A stretch of 64,000 nucleotides of DNA, taken from positions 930,001 to 994,000 of the forward strand of contig NZ_CP015963.1 in the NCBI RefSeq assembly GCF_001663155.1, written 5' to 3'. The notes beneath the pieces are model-generated. The model searched no databases. It was given only the letters and a program-made list of their open reading frames with translations, and was not told the DNA's origin. Positions 7,659 through 17,711 of the stretch are shown here, piece by piece (positions within the stretch are counted from its first letter, which is position 1; each line of letters opens with the position of its first letter). The DNA comes from Altererythrobacter ishigakiensis (GTDB lineage Bacteria > Pseudomonadota > Alphaproteobacteria > Sphingomonadales > Sphingomonadaceae). Both the position numbers and the translations under genes were made by a program.

Positions 7659-9257
7659 TCAGGGCGTGTAAAAAGTTGGCGAACCTGGTCCAACTGGCAA
7701 CCCAAGAACGAAGGTCCAAAGGTAGAAGAAAACTGACCAGAAAGCGATAAAGAACATCGAATAGGGCAGCATCATCGCTATTAGTGTACCCACGCCAAGA
7801 TTCTTGTCATATCGCGTTGCCCAGGCAAGAATTAGTCCGAAATAGCTCATCATCGGCGTTACGATATTGGTCGTGCTATCGCCTATCCGGTAGGCTGCTT
7901 GGATTGCCTCCGGCGCATAGCCGATAAGCATCAGCATAGGCACAAAGATTGGGGCAGTGACTGCCCACTGTGCACTCGCAGAGCCAAGCGAGAGGTTGAT
8001 GATTGCGCAGATAAGGATGAAAGCGAAGAATATCGCAGGCCCTGTCATTCCGGTCTCGACCAGAAAGTTTGCACCGGTAACTGCAGTGATCGCACCCAAA
8101 TTGGTCCAGCCGAAGAAAGCAACGAACTGTGCGGCGAAAAACACCAGCACGATGTAAAGCCCGAGTGAAGAGAGCGCCGCTGCCATCGCGTCGATAACGT
8201 CGCGGTCAGTCTTCATCGTTCCCACCGCGCGGCCATAGGCGTAGCCGAGCATGACAAAGAAAATCAGGATCCACACAACAAATCCATCGAAGAATGGGCT
8301 GTCGATCCGGTCGCCGGTTTCCGGATTGCGGAACACGCCCCATTCGGGAACTAGCGTTAACGCCATCAGCACCAATACACCCAGCAGAGCATAGCCTGCC
8401 CAGCGTAGCCCTTTACGCTCGTCCGAGGAAACTGGCTCCATCATCCGATCATCAAGGATCGTCGGGTCAGCGCCGGAGGGATCGTATTCTCCGAGTTTGG
8501 GTTCGACAATGTAGATCGAAACCAGCGATCCGATGATAGTTATCAGGAAGGTCGAGGCGACCATGAAATACCAGTTCGCGGTTGCCACTACCGTGTATTC
8601 CGGCGCGATCAGCCTCGCGGCCTCCTGCGTGATACCGGCTAGCAGAGGGTCAATTGTGCCGATCAGTAAGTTCGCGCTATATCCGCCTGAAACCCCTGCA
8701 AAAGCCGCTGCCATGCCAGCTAGAGGGTGCCGCCCGAGTGCGTAGAATATCGCACCTGCGAGAGGAATCAGAACGACATATCCGACTTCCGAGGCGGTGT
8801 TTGACACGATCCCCGCAAACACGATCGCGACTGTCACAAGCTTGGGTGGCGCGGAGAGCACCATGCTGCGCACGGCGGCGGAGAGCAATCCAGACTTCTC
8901 CGCCACGCCCACGCCGAGCATCGCGACAAGGACGACGCCAAGTGGCGCAAAGCCAGTGAAATTGTCGACGAGATTGGTGAAGATACGGCGAATGCCGTCA
9001 CCGTCCATCAAGCTGACCGCGCGGATCATGCCATCTTCAGCCACGCCCGGCGCACCGGCTGGCCTTGGATCGACCACCGCGACGCCCATCCAGCCCAAAA
9101 GGCCGGACAGCAGCACTATACCGAACGCAAGGATCGCAAACAGCGTGACTGGATGCGGCAGCAAATTGCCGAGCCACTCAATTCCATCGAGGAAGCGCGT
9201 GAACGCGTTGCGTTTGCCTTGCTTGTATTCTCCCGTGGTAGCAGGAAACTCGGTCAT
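7659..9257 (-). CDS. AbgT-family transporter
   Basis: 532 residues from ATG 9257, preceded by CGGAGAAATTG. The protein is mostly hydrophobic with roughly 11-13 membrane segments. LLPHPVTLFAILAFG at the N-terminus, GVSGGYSANLLIGTIDPLLAGITQEAA in the middle and IGDSTTNIVTPMMSYFGLIL near the end are conserved AbgT blocks; the two re-entrant regions lie in these. Characterised members import p-aminobenzoyl-glutamate (E. coli AbgT) or export sulfonamide-like antimetabolites (MtrF, YdaH). The gene follows a small membrane-protein gene on the same strand (73-base gap), probably one transcript. No aminobenzoyl-glutamate hydrolase gene is adjacent, so the substrate remains open. Confidence 0.9.
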   Translation of the reverse strand: MTEFPATTGEYKQGKRNAFTRFLDGIEWLGNLLPHPVTLFAILAFGIVLLSGLLGWMGVAVVDPRPAGAPGVAEDGMIRAVSLMDGDGIRRIFTNLVDNFTGFAPLGVVLVAMLGVGVAEKSGLLSAAVRSMVLSAPPKLVTVAIVFAGIVSNTASEVGYVVLIPLAGAIFYALGRHPLAGMAAAFAGVSGGYSANLLIGTIDPLLAGITQEAARLIAPEYTVVATANWYFMVASTFLITIIGSLVSIYIVEPKLGEYDPSGADPTILDDRMMEPVSSDERKGLRWAGYALLGVLVLMALTLVPEWGVFRNPETGDRIDSPFFDGFVVWILIFFVMLGYAYGRAVGTMKTDRDVIDAMAAALSSLGLYIVLVFFAAQFVAFFGWTNLGAITAVTGANFLVETGMTGPAIFFAFILICAIINLSLGSASAQWAVTAPIFVPMLMLIGYAPEAIQAAYRIGDSTTNIVTPMMSYFGLILAWATRYDKNLGVGTLIAMMLPYSMFFIAFWSVFFYLWTFVLGLPVGPGSPTFYTP

Positions 9258-9330
9258 CAATTTCTCCGGTAAAATTAGTCGCTCTGAAAGCGCGAACGCT
9301 CTGCCAGCTAACAAGTCTATAATGATTCAA

Positions 9331-9771
9331 TCAATTGGTCGTTGCAGCGTTCTGCTTCCTCGCGATCCTAGAGAATACCCAGCCGCCAAATCCGCCGGCC
9401 AAGACTTGTGAGGTAAATCCCAGACCCGAACGTGCACCGCTAATTGGGACGGTCTGGAATTGAAGATACATAAGCCCAAGAGTTGCACCGATCGCGGCTG
9501 CTCCCGCTATGGGAAAGGCAAATCGGGAAAGTCCGGGCAACAGCCGTTTTACGGCCATTGCGATCAAAAAACCCAACAACAATGCGACCAGGATGACAAC
9601 GAAATACAGCCACATGTTCGATACATCAAAGGCAGTCATATTTACGCGCTCGGTAAGGCTGATCGGCACGCCATGCGCGTTCATCACGAATTGAGAGTTG
9701 GCGATGACGCCAATCACATAGGTGCTAAAAGCCGCAACCAGCAATGCACCAATCCAGCGGACAAATTTCAT
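9331..9771 (-). CDS. Small polytopic membrane protein, function unknown
   Basis: 146 residues with about four hydrophobic segments: near residues 5-25 (WIGALLVAAFSTYVIGVIA), 53-73 (MWLYFVVILVALLLGFLIAM), 85-105 (FPIAGAAAIGATLGLMYL) and a shorter one near 120-135. The ATG is preceded by AGGAG nine bases upstream. It lies just upstream of the AbgT transporter on the same strand and is divergent from the PQQ dehydrogenase lipoprotein gene. I recognise no family and no catalytic motif. Co-transcription with the transporter suggests an accessory role, but this is only position-based. Confidence 0.7.
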   Translation of the reverse strand: MKFVRWIGALLVAAFSTYVIGVIANSQFVMNAHGVPISLTERVNMTAFDVSNMWLYFVVILVALLLGFLIAMAVKRLLPGLSRFAFPIAGAAAIGATLGLMYLQFQTVPISGARSGLGFTSQVLAGGFGGWVFSRIARKQNAATTN

Positions 9772-9881
9772 ACAACTGCGCTCCTGTTACGCCGCAAGAC
9801 TAGAAGCATCGTTCAATGGATCAACCCCGCAGGGTGCGGTGGACAAACCAATCTCGACGTTCAATAGGTATAGTAGGCTCC

Positions 9882-11090
9882 ATGATACAGAGATTTGCGA
9901 TGCGAACTTCTTCATTCACGCTTTCGATTTTAGCTGCTGGTTTGCTGCTGACGGGTTGTACCAATCAAGGTGCATCAGACGCGGGTGAAAAGACCAGCCA
10001 GCTTGCAGGGCGCGTTGAACCGGGGCCTGTGAATTATCAGATCGCCACCATTGCCGAAGGCCTCGACCACCCATGGTCGCTTGCGTTTCTTCCTGATGGC
10101 AAAATGCTGGTGACTGAGCGGACAGGAAGGCTGCTTCTGATCGGGACAGATGGCGCGAAGCGTACCTTGCGCGATTTCAACGATAACGGTGAGTTTCCCG
10201 GCGTACACTTTGGTGACGGCATCCAGGCAGGACTGTTTGATGTGGTCCTGCACCCTGGTTTCGAGGAGAACGGCCAGATTTATGTCTCTTACACCGGCAA
10301 ACTGGAGAATGGTGAGAACACGCTTCTGCTGATGCGTTTCACCTATGCTGATGGCGAAATTTCAGGCGGCGAGCAGATTTTCGCTGCATCTCCAAGCCGT
10401 ATTCAAGGCAACCATTATGGCGCGCGCTTTGTCTTCTTGCCTGACAACACTTTGTTGATGCCGGTTGGGGACGCATTCCATTTTCGCGAAGAAGCACAGT
10501 CGCTGGACAATCATTTCGGCAAGATTGTTCGACTGAATGATGATGGCTCGGTTCCTGCCGACAATCCGTTTTTGCAGCAGGAAGGCGCGTTGCCTGAAAT
10601 CTGGTCCTACGGGCATCGTAATCCGCAGGGCATCATCCTGACCGCTGATGGACGCGTGCTGGAAAATGAGCACGGTCCGGCAGGCGGAGACGAGATCAAC
10701 GAGATCAAGCGCGGCGCCAATTATGGTTGGCCCACGGTGACCTACGCGCTCGATTATTCAGGTGGACGCGTGTCTCCGTTTGAAGCGCTAGATGGCACTG
10801 AGCAATCGCTGGTCCATTTCACACCGTCCATCGCGCCGTCCGGCTTTGCGCAGTATTCAGGGGAGGCGTTTCCCGACTGGGAAGGAGATCTGTTTTTGTC
10901 CGCTTTGGCGCTTAAGCACGTCAGGCACATAGATATGAAAGCCGACGGATCGCTGGGGGAACAACAAGAGTTGTTTGGCGAGCTTGACCTGCGTTTCAGA
11001 GATGTCCGGACGGGCCCAGATGGTTTCCTCTATTTGCTCACCGAAGAGCCTGGACAGACGAGCCGGATTTTAAAGGTGATGCCCGAATAG
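9882..11090 (+). CDS. PQQ-dependent sugar (aldose) dehydrogenase lipoprotein
   Basis: About 402 residues. The N-terminus is a lipoprotein signal, hydrophobic SILAAGLLLTGC with the Cys to be lipidated, so the protein is periplasmic and membrane-anchored. The rest is a six-bladed propeller of the soluble GDH/YliI type: LDHPWSLAFLPDGKMLVTERTGRL, YGARFVFLPDNTLLMPVGD, GHRNPQGI (the conserved His-Arg-Asn-Pro-Gln segment near the PQQ site) and EHGPAGGDEIN. These enzymes oxidise aldoses to lactones with PQQ and pass electrons to the respiratory chain. No PQQ synthesis genes are in the window. ATG 9882 or 9900 are both possible; either leaves an intact signal. Confidence 0.88.
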   Translation: MIQRFAMRTSSFTLSILAAGLLLTGCTNQGASDAGEKTSQLAGRVEPGPVNYQIATIAEGLDHPWSLAFLPDGKMLVTERTGRLLLIGTDGAKRTLRDFNDNGEFPGVHFGDGIQAGLFDVVLHPGFEENGQIYVSYTGKLENGENTLLLMRFTYADGEISGGEQIFAASPSRIQGNHYGARFVFLPDNTLLMPVGDAFHFREEAQSLDNHFGKIVRLNDDGSVPADNPFLQQEGALPEIWSYGHRNPQGIILTADGRVLENEHGPAGGDEINEIKRGANYGWPTVTYALDYSGGRVSPFEALDGTEQSLVHFTPSIAPSGFAQYSGEAFPDWEGDLFLSALALKHVRHIDMKADGSLGEQQELFGELDLRFRDVRTGPDGFLYLLTEEPGQTSRILKVMPE

Positions 11091-11331
11091 AGATGGGCCG
11101 ACTAGCGGCGAACAATTCATGCCCAATTCGATTTCCATGCACGCTGCTTTATCGGCGGCAGATAATTGTCGAAATGTCCGCTAGAGCTTCGCGACACTGT
11201 GCGGTTGGGAGAATCCTTGGGAAGCCAAATGATGCGCCTTCAAGAGGGCAATTTCGCCCGGCAACTGATCGGCTTGACGATGGTTGATTGCTTAGATGGA
11301 GACTCGACAGTAATCTGAGCAAACAACTCGC

Positions 11332-13461
11332 ATGTATCTAAGATCATCCTTTGTTTTGGCCGCGATTCTTTTGCTGGCGGTTTCGCGCCCTGTCTTCGGA
11401 CAAAGCGAGGATGCTGCGCGGGAATTAGACGATCTGATACCTGATGATGCGGTGTCGATGCCGGAAAGCTGGGCAGTGAATGGCGATCCGGGTGTTCAAG
11501 GCGAAGGGCCTGAAGTCGCCGTCGATCCACCATTTGGCGAAGACTCACTTAATCCTCCCGATCTGGATATCGACTCTTCGCAGCCAGATTCGAGCCAGAT
11601 ATCCGAAGACGATCCGTTCGCGTCAATTGACGATCTACCGCTACCCCCAACACCTGAGCTAGGGTCGGTCCGAATCGACAGCCGGTTGGAATTGGCATTT
11701 CCTGTCGAATTGATGAGCCTGCGGGACGGGACAAACTTTATTGGCCGATTCAGAGCGCTACGAGATGCTCGTGACATCAATCCGGGGCTGGATAACGTCG
11801 CGTTGAGAGCTGCTCACATACGCGCTGACCGCGAACTGCTCCAAGATCTGCTGCGAGCCGATGGGTACTACGATGCACGGGTTTGGCGGCAGTTTGGGGA
11901 AGAATTGAATGAGGATACCGAGGCCTCTGACGCACAGGTGGTTCGTTTTGGCATCTTGCCCGGAGAACCCTATCGCTTTGGCTCTATTGATCTCGGCCGA
12001 CTTCAAGCCGCACCTGACTATCGCGGGCTAAGAGAGACTTTCGGTATTGTTTCCGGCGATCCTCTTCGCTCTGATCGGATTGTAGAACAACGCGAGGCAT
12101 TGGCCACGGAACTGCTGGAAACGGGTTATCCGTTTTCCGTGATCGAAGACCCCGAGCTGCTGATCGATCATGATCGGGGCGAGGGCGATCTGACGATGCC
12201 TGTCGAACCGGGTGGTAAATACAGCTTTGGCCAAGTCACCAGCAACATGCCGGATTTTCTGTCAGCCAAACACATTTCAGGAATCGCGAGGTTCGAGCCC
12301 GGCGACATCTATCAACGCAGTCTCGAAACAGATTTGCGACGCGCACTGTTGGCCACAGGGATTGTGTCGTCGGTTACCATAACGCCGCGCCCCGTCAGCG
12401 AGCCTGCTGACGGAAAGCCGGGCGAGCTCGAGATGGATGTCGAGATTGAGAAGGGGCGGTTGCGAACGATTGCCGGCGCGGTTGGCTATGGAACCGAAGA
12501 TGGTCTGAAGCTGCAGGCCAGCTGGGAACATCGTAACCTTTTTCCGTCTGAAGGTGCTTTGCGGCTACGTGGTGTCGTTGGTACAAGGGAACTATCTGCG
12601 GCCATAGGTTTCCAGAAAAACAACTTTCGCGGACGTGATCACTTATTGGAGCTTGATGTCTACGCAAGCGATACAAAGTCAGAAGCAGTCGAGGCGCGGA
12701 CAGTCGGCATTCGCGCGTCATTCGGACGGATCTCGAATATTCTTTTTCAGAAGGAGTTCAGCTGGCAACTGGGCGCAGGGGCGCTGTTCACAGATGAGCG
12801 TAACCGGGTGATCGGCGGCATTCCGCGGCTAAGGCAGGAATACCTGATCGGCGCGCTGTTCGGGCGCGTCGCCTATGACGGAAGTGACTCCTTTCTTGAT
12901 CCGACACGCGGCTTCCGTGCGAGCCTGGCTGTAACTCCGGAAGTCTCGCGCGACTTCGGCGAGTTTGGCAGGGATGAGCTCTATACTCGTATCGAGGCTG
13001 ACGGCAGCGCATATTTGCCTGCTGCCACCGGTGTCACTCTGGCCGCACGAGGGAAATTCGCAACAATCGTTGGCGCGAAACCTTTCCGAATTGCACCCTC
13101 GCGGCGAATTTACGCTGGCGGTGGGTCATCTGTGCGCGGTTACGGCTATCAGGCGGTTGGACCGCGCAATGATTTTGGCGAGCCGACTGGTGGGGCATCC
13201 TTGGTCGAACTAAGCGCGGAAGCCCGCATTGACACCGGTTTCCTCGATGGTGCTTTGCAGGTCGTGCCCTTTTTCGACCTGGGCACTGTATCAAGACAAA
13301 GCACTCCGGATTTTCGTTTTGTGCAATACGGCGCTGGAGTTGGCATTCGCTACAAGACTGGGTTTGGCCCGATCAGGGTCGACGTTGGCGTTCCGCTCAA
13401 TCGGAATCCCTTGTTCGATAGCCCGGTCGCTGTCTACGTCTCGTTGGGACAGGCGTTCTAA
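11332..13461 (+). CDS. tamA: Outer-membrane TamA-like BamA-superfamily protein
   Basis: 709 residues. A signal peptide (residues 1-24, ending VFGQ) is followed by an acidic, proline-rich linker to about residue 115, then POTRA-type repeats (about 118-350) and a 16-strand barrel (surface antigen D15) from about 370. Barrel marks include RIYAGGGSSVRGYGYQAVGPR, the VRGY lid-lock loop of Omp85 proteins, and a final strand ending in Phe (VYVSLGQAF). TamA is the outer-membrane half of the translocation and assembly module, which helps insert some outer-membrane proteins and move phospholipids. Its stop overlaps the tamB start by one base, so the two are cotranscribed. The acidic linker is longer than in E. 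coli TamA. Confidence 0.93.
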   Translation: MYLRSSFVLAAILLLAVSRPVFGQSEDAARELDDLIPDDAVSMPESWAVNGDPGVQGEGPEVAVDPPFGEDSLNPPDLDIDSSQPDSSQISEDDPFASIDDLPLPPTPELGSVRIDSRLELAFPVELMSLRDGTNFIGRFRALRDARDINPGLDNVALRAAHIRADRELLQDLLRADGYYDARVWRQFGEELNEDTEASDAQVVRFGILPGEPYRFGSIDLGRLQAAPDYRGLRETFGIVSGDPLRSDRIVEQREALATELLETGYPFSVIEDPELLIDHDRGEGDLTMPVEPGGKYSFGQVTSNMPDFLSAKHISGIARFEPGDIYQRSLETDLRRALLATGIVSSVTITPRPVSEPADGKPGELEMDVEIEKGRLRTIAGAVGYGTEDGLKLQASWEHRNLFPSEGALRLRGVVGTRELSAAIGFQKNNFRGRDHLLELDVYASDTKSEAVEARTVGIRASFGRISNILFQKEFSWQLGAGALFTDERNRVIGGIPRLRQEYLIGALFGRVAYDGSDSFLDPTRGFRASLAVTPEVSRDFGEFGRDELYTRIEADGSAYLPAATGVTLAARGKFATIVGAKPFRIAPSRRIYAGGGSSVRGYGYQAVGPRNDFGEPTGGASLVELSAEARIDTGFLDGALQVVPFFDLGTVSRQSTPDFRFVQYGAGVGIRYKTGFGPIRVDVGVPLNRNPLFDSPVAVYVSLGQAF

Positions 13462-16400
13462 TGGCAGGGAACTCCGAGACAGAACTGCTCAAAGAAACTG
13501 AGCAGACGACAGAAATTCGTAGGCGCCGCTGGGTGAAGCGTCTCGGATGGTTCCTAGCTTCGATAATTGCTGCGGCATTTCTCGCTTTCGCTGCGCTCAA
13601 CTCGCCGATTGGAAAGCGCTTCATTGCTGATCAGATTGCCTCCTATGCGCCCGCTTCCGGCCTGAAGATCGAGATAGGCCGGATAGAGGGCGATGTTTAT
13701 CGCGATGCGATTTTGCGAGACGTGCGTTTGTCCGATACCAAAGGAGTGTTTCTCACGATCTCTGAAGTCGAACTGGATTGGCGGCCGCTTGCATGGATCA
13801 GCCGCGGGCTAGACGTGAGGAAGCTGGTAGCCAAACGCGGCGAACTGATGCGCACTCCCGAACTGTTACCCGGAGACCCCGATGCGCCGCTTCTGCCGGA
13901 TTTTGATATTCGAGTGGACAGGTGGGAAATTGTCGATCTGACCATCTTGGCAGGCGTGGCCACCGAACGGGACGAAGTCCTCAATCTGCTAGCTTCAGTA
14001 GATATTCGCGACAGCTTCGTGAAGCTGGACGTTAAAGGCAGCATAGGAGCTGAAGACCGGATCAATCTGGCGCTACTAGCCGAGCCGGACGTAGGCCGTT
14101 TCGACCTCGACCTTGATTATCGTGCACCTGCCGGCGGAGCGGTCGCTGGCCTGTTGGGCAGCGAACAGGGCTATACTGCGCGTATCATCGGTGACGGAAC
14201 ATGGTCGTCATGGCTGGGAAATGCTTTGGTCAAGCGCGACGGAGATCGGTTTGCCGCCTTTCAATTAACCAACGAATCCGGGCAGTACGGATTGCTGGGT
14301 GAGGTCTACCTGGATGAGAGGCAGGAGAGCTTGATGGGTCGGGCTCTTGGTTTGCGTACCGGGATCAGCCTGGCAGGGACATTCTTGGAGAGCCGCTTTG
14401 ACGGATCCTTCAGTGTCCTTGGCAGTGGACTAAGGCTGCAAGGTGACGGCGGCATCGATTTGGCCAATAATCTATTCGATGAATTCGCGTTTTCCGCCAA
14501 TCTGAAGGATCCGGACATATTCGGCGGCGGCATTGAATTACGAGACGCAAGTTTGGTGGCTACAATTGATGGCGCGTTTCGTGACCTGGAACTGCAGCAT
14601 CAACTGACCGCGTCAGAGCTTGTAATTGGCGAAATCCTGACAGCCAATCTGCGGCAAGAAGGTACCGGATCATATAATGGCGATGCGTTGTCTATCCCGC
14701 TGAACCTTACGGTTTCCAAGATTGACACCGGTGTCGAACCGATCAGCCGCGAACTGCAGCGCGGCACCTTGTCTGGCGAACTGGTTTATGCTGACGGCCT
14801 GATCCAGGCGCAGTCTCTCAAGGTGAATTTCCGCAGGATTGGCGCGCGCTTGGCGTTGCGGTTCGATCCGGCGCAAAGCGCTTTCGAAGTTAGCGGTCCG
14901 GTCAACTTGCAGGCGTTGCCCATCGAAGGGGTCGGAGCCCTGGAAGCGACTGGAGATGTCGAATTCTCTATCAGGGGATCAGACCCTTGGACATTCAAAT
15001 CCCGGACAAAAGGTCGTGTAACTGATCTGACGAGCAGTAGCGTGCAAACCATCGTGGGAAAGGCCGTTTCCTTCCGTGGAGAATTATCCGCAAATGCGGA
15101 CGCTCCTTTGCTATTCGAAGGTTTCGTTCTCGAATCCCCAACCATCAACGCCACGGGTCAAGCCCGATTGAGCGAAGATGGCTTCGAGGTTGAGGCGGCG
15201 GGTGACCACACCCGCTATGGTGATTTTGCCGTCGATTTGCAAAGCGTTGAAGACGGATTGGCGGTGAATATCGGTTTGGATGAGCCGTTCCCTGCAGCTG
15301 GCATACGTGACGTGCGTATCCATGTTTCGCCCTCTGATAAGGGCTACGGGATCGAGAGCGATGGTCAGTCCACGTTCGGGCAGTTTGCGGGTGAATTTGA
15401 TCTGATGCTGGCTGACAGCGCGCCCGCGAGGCTCGAGATTGATCGTTTGCGTGTTTGGGAAACCTCAATCCAGGGTGGAGTCACGATTGAGTCTGATGGC
15501 TTAGAAGGCGCGCTTTCCCTGAGCGGCGGAGGGCTTGATGGTTCAGTAATGTTTACACCATCTCAAGCAGGCCAGCGCCTTTCAGTAGATGTTTCTGCCA
15601 AGAACGCAGTATTCGGTGGGGCCAGCCCTATCTCCGTCGGAGACGCTGACATGAAATTCAGCGGAGCGTTCGGTGAAGGTGTCAATCGCTTCGACGCCGA
15701 GATGAGCGGAAGGGCAATCCGATATGGCAGACTTTTTCTGGGGCGGATGGCCGCGCGGGCAGATTACGACAATGGCACAGGAAACGTCGCCGCTTCTGTG
15801 GTCGGCAGGCAAGGCGGACGTTTCAATCTTCAACTCGACAGCAATTTCACTCAAAACCGCGTCGGCGCAATCGCGCGCGGAAACTATTCAGGCACGCTCA
15901 TCTCGATGGAGCGTCGTGCTGTCTTGAACCTGACCGAAGATGGTCAGTGGCAGCTTTCGCCAATCAGGATCACGCTGGGTAACGGCAAAGTTGTGCTGTC
16001 TGGCGATTTCGGCAACTCAGGATATGCCCTCGATGTAAAAATGGTAGAGGCTCCACTGGTACTAGCCGATCTGGCTCAGGGTGAACTTGGCCTTGGTGGC
16101 ACAGTATCAGGTACGGCAAATTACTCTTCGCGAGTTGGGCGACTTCCCATTGGCGAAGCTCGGTTGCGGTTCTCCAGCTTGGTCCGTTCAGGGCTGATTG
16201 TGTCGTCCAAACCGATGGATATGGATGTCGTCTCCAGCCTGGGAGCAGACCAGCTACAGATGCAAGCTGTTCTGCGGCAGGATAAAAGCCGGGTTGGTTG
16301 GCTTGATGCAACGGTAAAGGATTTGCCGGCCTCTGGTACGCCCTACGAAAGGTTCACATCCGGATCACTGGATGCGTCGCTTCGCTATGAGGGCGCTTCC

Positions 16401-17654
16401 GAAGCGCTCTGGCGATTGGCTGCGCTTGATGTCTTTGATTTGTCTGGGCCTGTGCGCATAACCGCCACGGCCGGGGGCACATTGGCTGAACCAATAGTCC
16501 GCGGCGATCTGGCCAGCTCCGATCTTAGAGTGCGAAGTGGCCTCTCAGGAACCGATATCGACGGCATCGATGTTAGAGGGGATTTTCAGGGGTCCAAGCT
16601 TAATTTGCGGCGGTTTTCCGGCAAGGCGGCTGGCGGCGGCTCAGTAACCGGAAGCGGGGTCGTGGACCTCGCTAATATTGAACGGGGCCGGGGGCCGCAG
16701 CTGGATATTCGTGCTGCGGCTAGCAAGGCTCGGCTCGTCGATGCGCGCGGATTGAGCGCGACTGTGACTGGCCCGTTACGGATCGTTTCGAGTGGAGTGG
16801 GTGGCACAATTGCCGGGCGTCTGGAGGTCGATAATGCCAGTTGGCAGCTTGGAACAGCGGACGAAGAGATCGCTTTGCCCGATATCACGACACGTGAGAT
16901 CAACCTACCGTCAGAGCTGGAGCGCTCTACGACAAGAACATCGCCATGGCGCTATCTGATCGACGCGCGGGCACGCAACAGGATCGATGTCGATGGACTT
17001 GGCCTGGATAGCGAATGGCGAGGCAATCTCGTTATCAGAGGCACTACGGCTGACCCGAGGATTGGCGGCGAGGTCAACGTGATACGCGGCAGTTACAGCT
17101 TTGCCGGCACGCGATTTGATATGACAAGAGGGCGCATCACATTCGACGAGGCCGTTCCGATCGATCCACGGCTGGATATTCTGGCTGAAACGCGGCGGAA
17201 CGGGATCAACGTCAACGTGGCTGTTCGCGGAAATGCCCTTTCGCCGGAGATTGTATTCACCTCGGATCCGGCCCTGCCGGAGGAAGAGATCCTTGCCCGC
17301 TTGCTTTTCGGAGGGGCCATAACCGAACTGTCGGCTACGGATGCACTCCAGTTAAGCGCGGCAGTAGCCAGCTTGCGCGGAGGTGGGGGCCTCGATCCGA
17401 TCAACCAGCTTCGCAGCCAGATCGGCCTTGATCGGTTGCGTATCGTCGGGGCGGATCCGGCCTTAGGCAGAGGAACCGGCGTCGCATTGGGAGAGAACCT
17501 TGGTCGGCGCTTTTATGTCGAGTTCATCACGGATGGCAGGGAATACAGCGCAACCGAGCTGGAGTTCCGCATAACATCCTGGCTTTCACTTCTTACCTCG
17601 GTGTCGACGGTGGGCCGTGACAGCGTCTTGGTCGAAGCGCGTCGCGATTACTGA
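13461..17654 (+). CDS. tamB: TamB translocation and assembly module protein (DUF490, AsmA-like)
   Basis: 1397 residues, the normal size. One N-terminal transmembrane helix (about residues 25-45, GWFLASIIAAAFLAFAAL) anchors it in the inner membrane. The rest is a very long run of short beta-strands typical of the lipid-conducting TamB/AsmA groove. The C-terminal ~350 residues are the TamB (DUF490) domain, with GGEVNVIRGSYSFAGTRFD, TFDEAVPIDPRLDI and DPALPEEEILARLLFGG as conserved blocks. TamB bridges the periplasm to TamA. The start is coupled to tamA as TAATG. The gene is convergent with the Anbu operon, with only 57 bases between. Confidence 0.95.
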   Translation: MAGNSETELLKETEQTTEIRRRRWVKRLGWFLASIIAAAFLAFAALNSPIGKRFIADQIASYAPASGLKIEIGRIEGDVYRDAILRDVRLSDTKGVFLTISEVELDWRPLAWISRGLDVRKLVAKRGELMRTPELLPGDPDAPLLPDFDIRVDRWEIVDLTILAGVATERDEVLNLLASVDIRDSFVKLDVKGSIGAEDRINLALLAEPDVGRFDLDLDYRAPAGGAVAGLLGSEQGYTARIIGDGTWSSWLGNALVKRDGDRFAAFQLTNESGQYGLLGEVYLDERQESLMGRALGLRTGISLAGTFLESRFDGSFSVLGSGLRLQGDGGIDLANNLFDEFAFSANLKDPDIFGGGIELRDASLVATIDGAFRDLELQHQLTASELVIGEILTANLRQEGTGSYNGDALSIPLNLTVSKIDTGVEPISRELQRGTLSGELVYADGLIQAQSLKVNFRRIGARLALRFDPAQSAFEVSGPVNLQALPIEGVGALEATGDVEFSIRGSDPWTFKSRTKGRVTDLTSSSVQTIVGKAVSFRGELSANADAPLLFEGFVLESPTINATGQARLSEDGFEVEAAGDHTRYGDFAVDLQSVEDGLAVNIGLDEPFPAAGIRDVRIHVSPSDKGYGIESDGQSTFGQFAGEFDLMLADSAPARLEIDRLRVWETSIQGGVTIESDGLEGALSLSGGGLDGSVMFTPSQAGQRLSVDVSAKNAVFGGASPISVGDADMKFSGAFGEGVNRFDAEMSGRAIRYGRLFLGRMAARADYDNGTGNVAASVVGRQGGRFNLQLDSNFTQNRVGAIARGNYSGTLISMERRAVLNLTEDGQWQLSPIRITLGNGKVVLSGDFGNSGYALDVKMVEAPLVLADLAQGELGLGGTVSGTANYSSRVGRLPIGEARLRFSSLVRSGLIVSSKPMDMDVVSSLGADQLQMQAVLRQDKSRVGWLDATVKDLPASGTPYERFTSGSLDASLRYEGASEALWRLAALDVFDLSGPVRITATAGGTLAEPIVRGDLASSDLRVRSGLSGTDIDGIDVRGDFQGSKLNLRRFSGKAAGGGSVTGSGVVDLANIERGRGPQLDIRAAASKARLVDARGLSATVTGPLRIVSSGVGGTIAGRLEVDNASWQLGTADEEIALPDITTREINLPSELERSTTRTSPWRYLIDARARNRIDVDGLGLDSEWRGNLVIRGTTADPRIGGEVNVIRGSYSFAGTRFDMTRGRITFDEAVPIDPRLDILAETRRNGINVNVAVRGNALSPEIVFTSDPALPEEEILARLLFGGAITELSATDALQLSAAVASLRGGGGLDPINQLRSQIGLDRLRIVGADPALGRGTGVALGENLGRRFYVEFITDGREYSATELEFRITSWLSLLTSVSTVGRDSVLVEARRDY

Positions 17655-17711
17655 TTTTGGCATTGTCGCAGGGTGTGAGAGGGCGCTGATCACAACAAAT
17701 GAGATGAACGC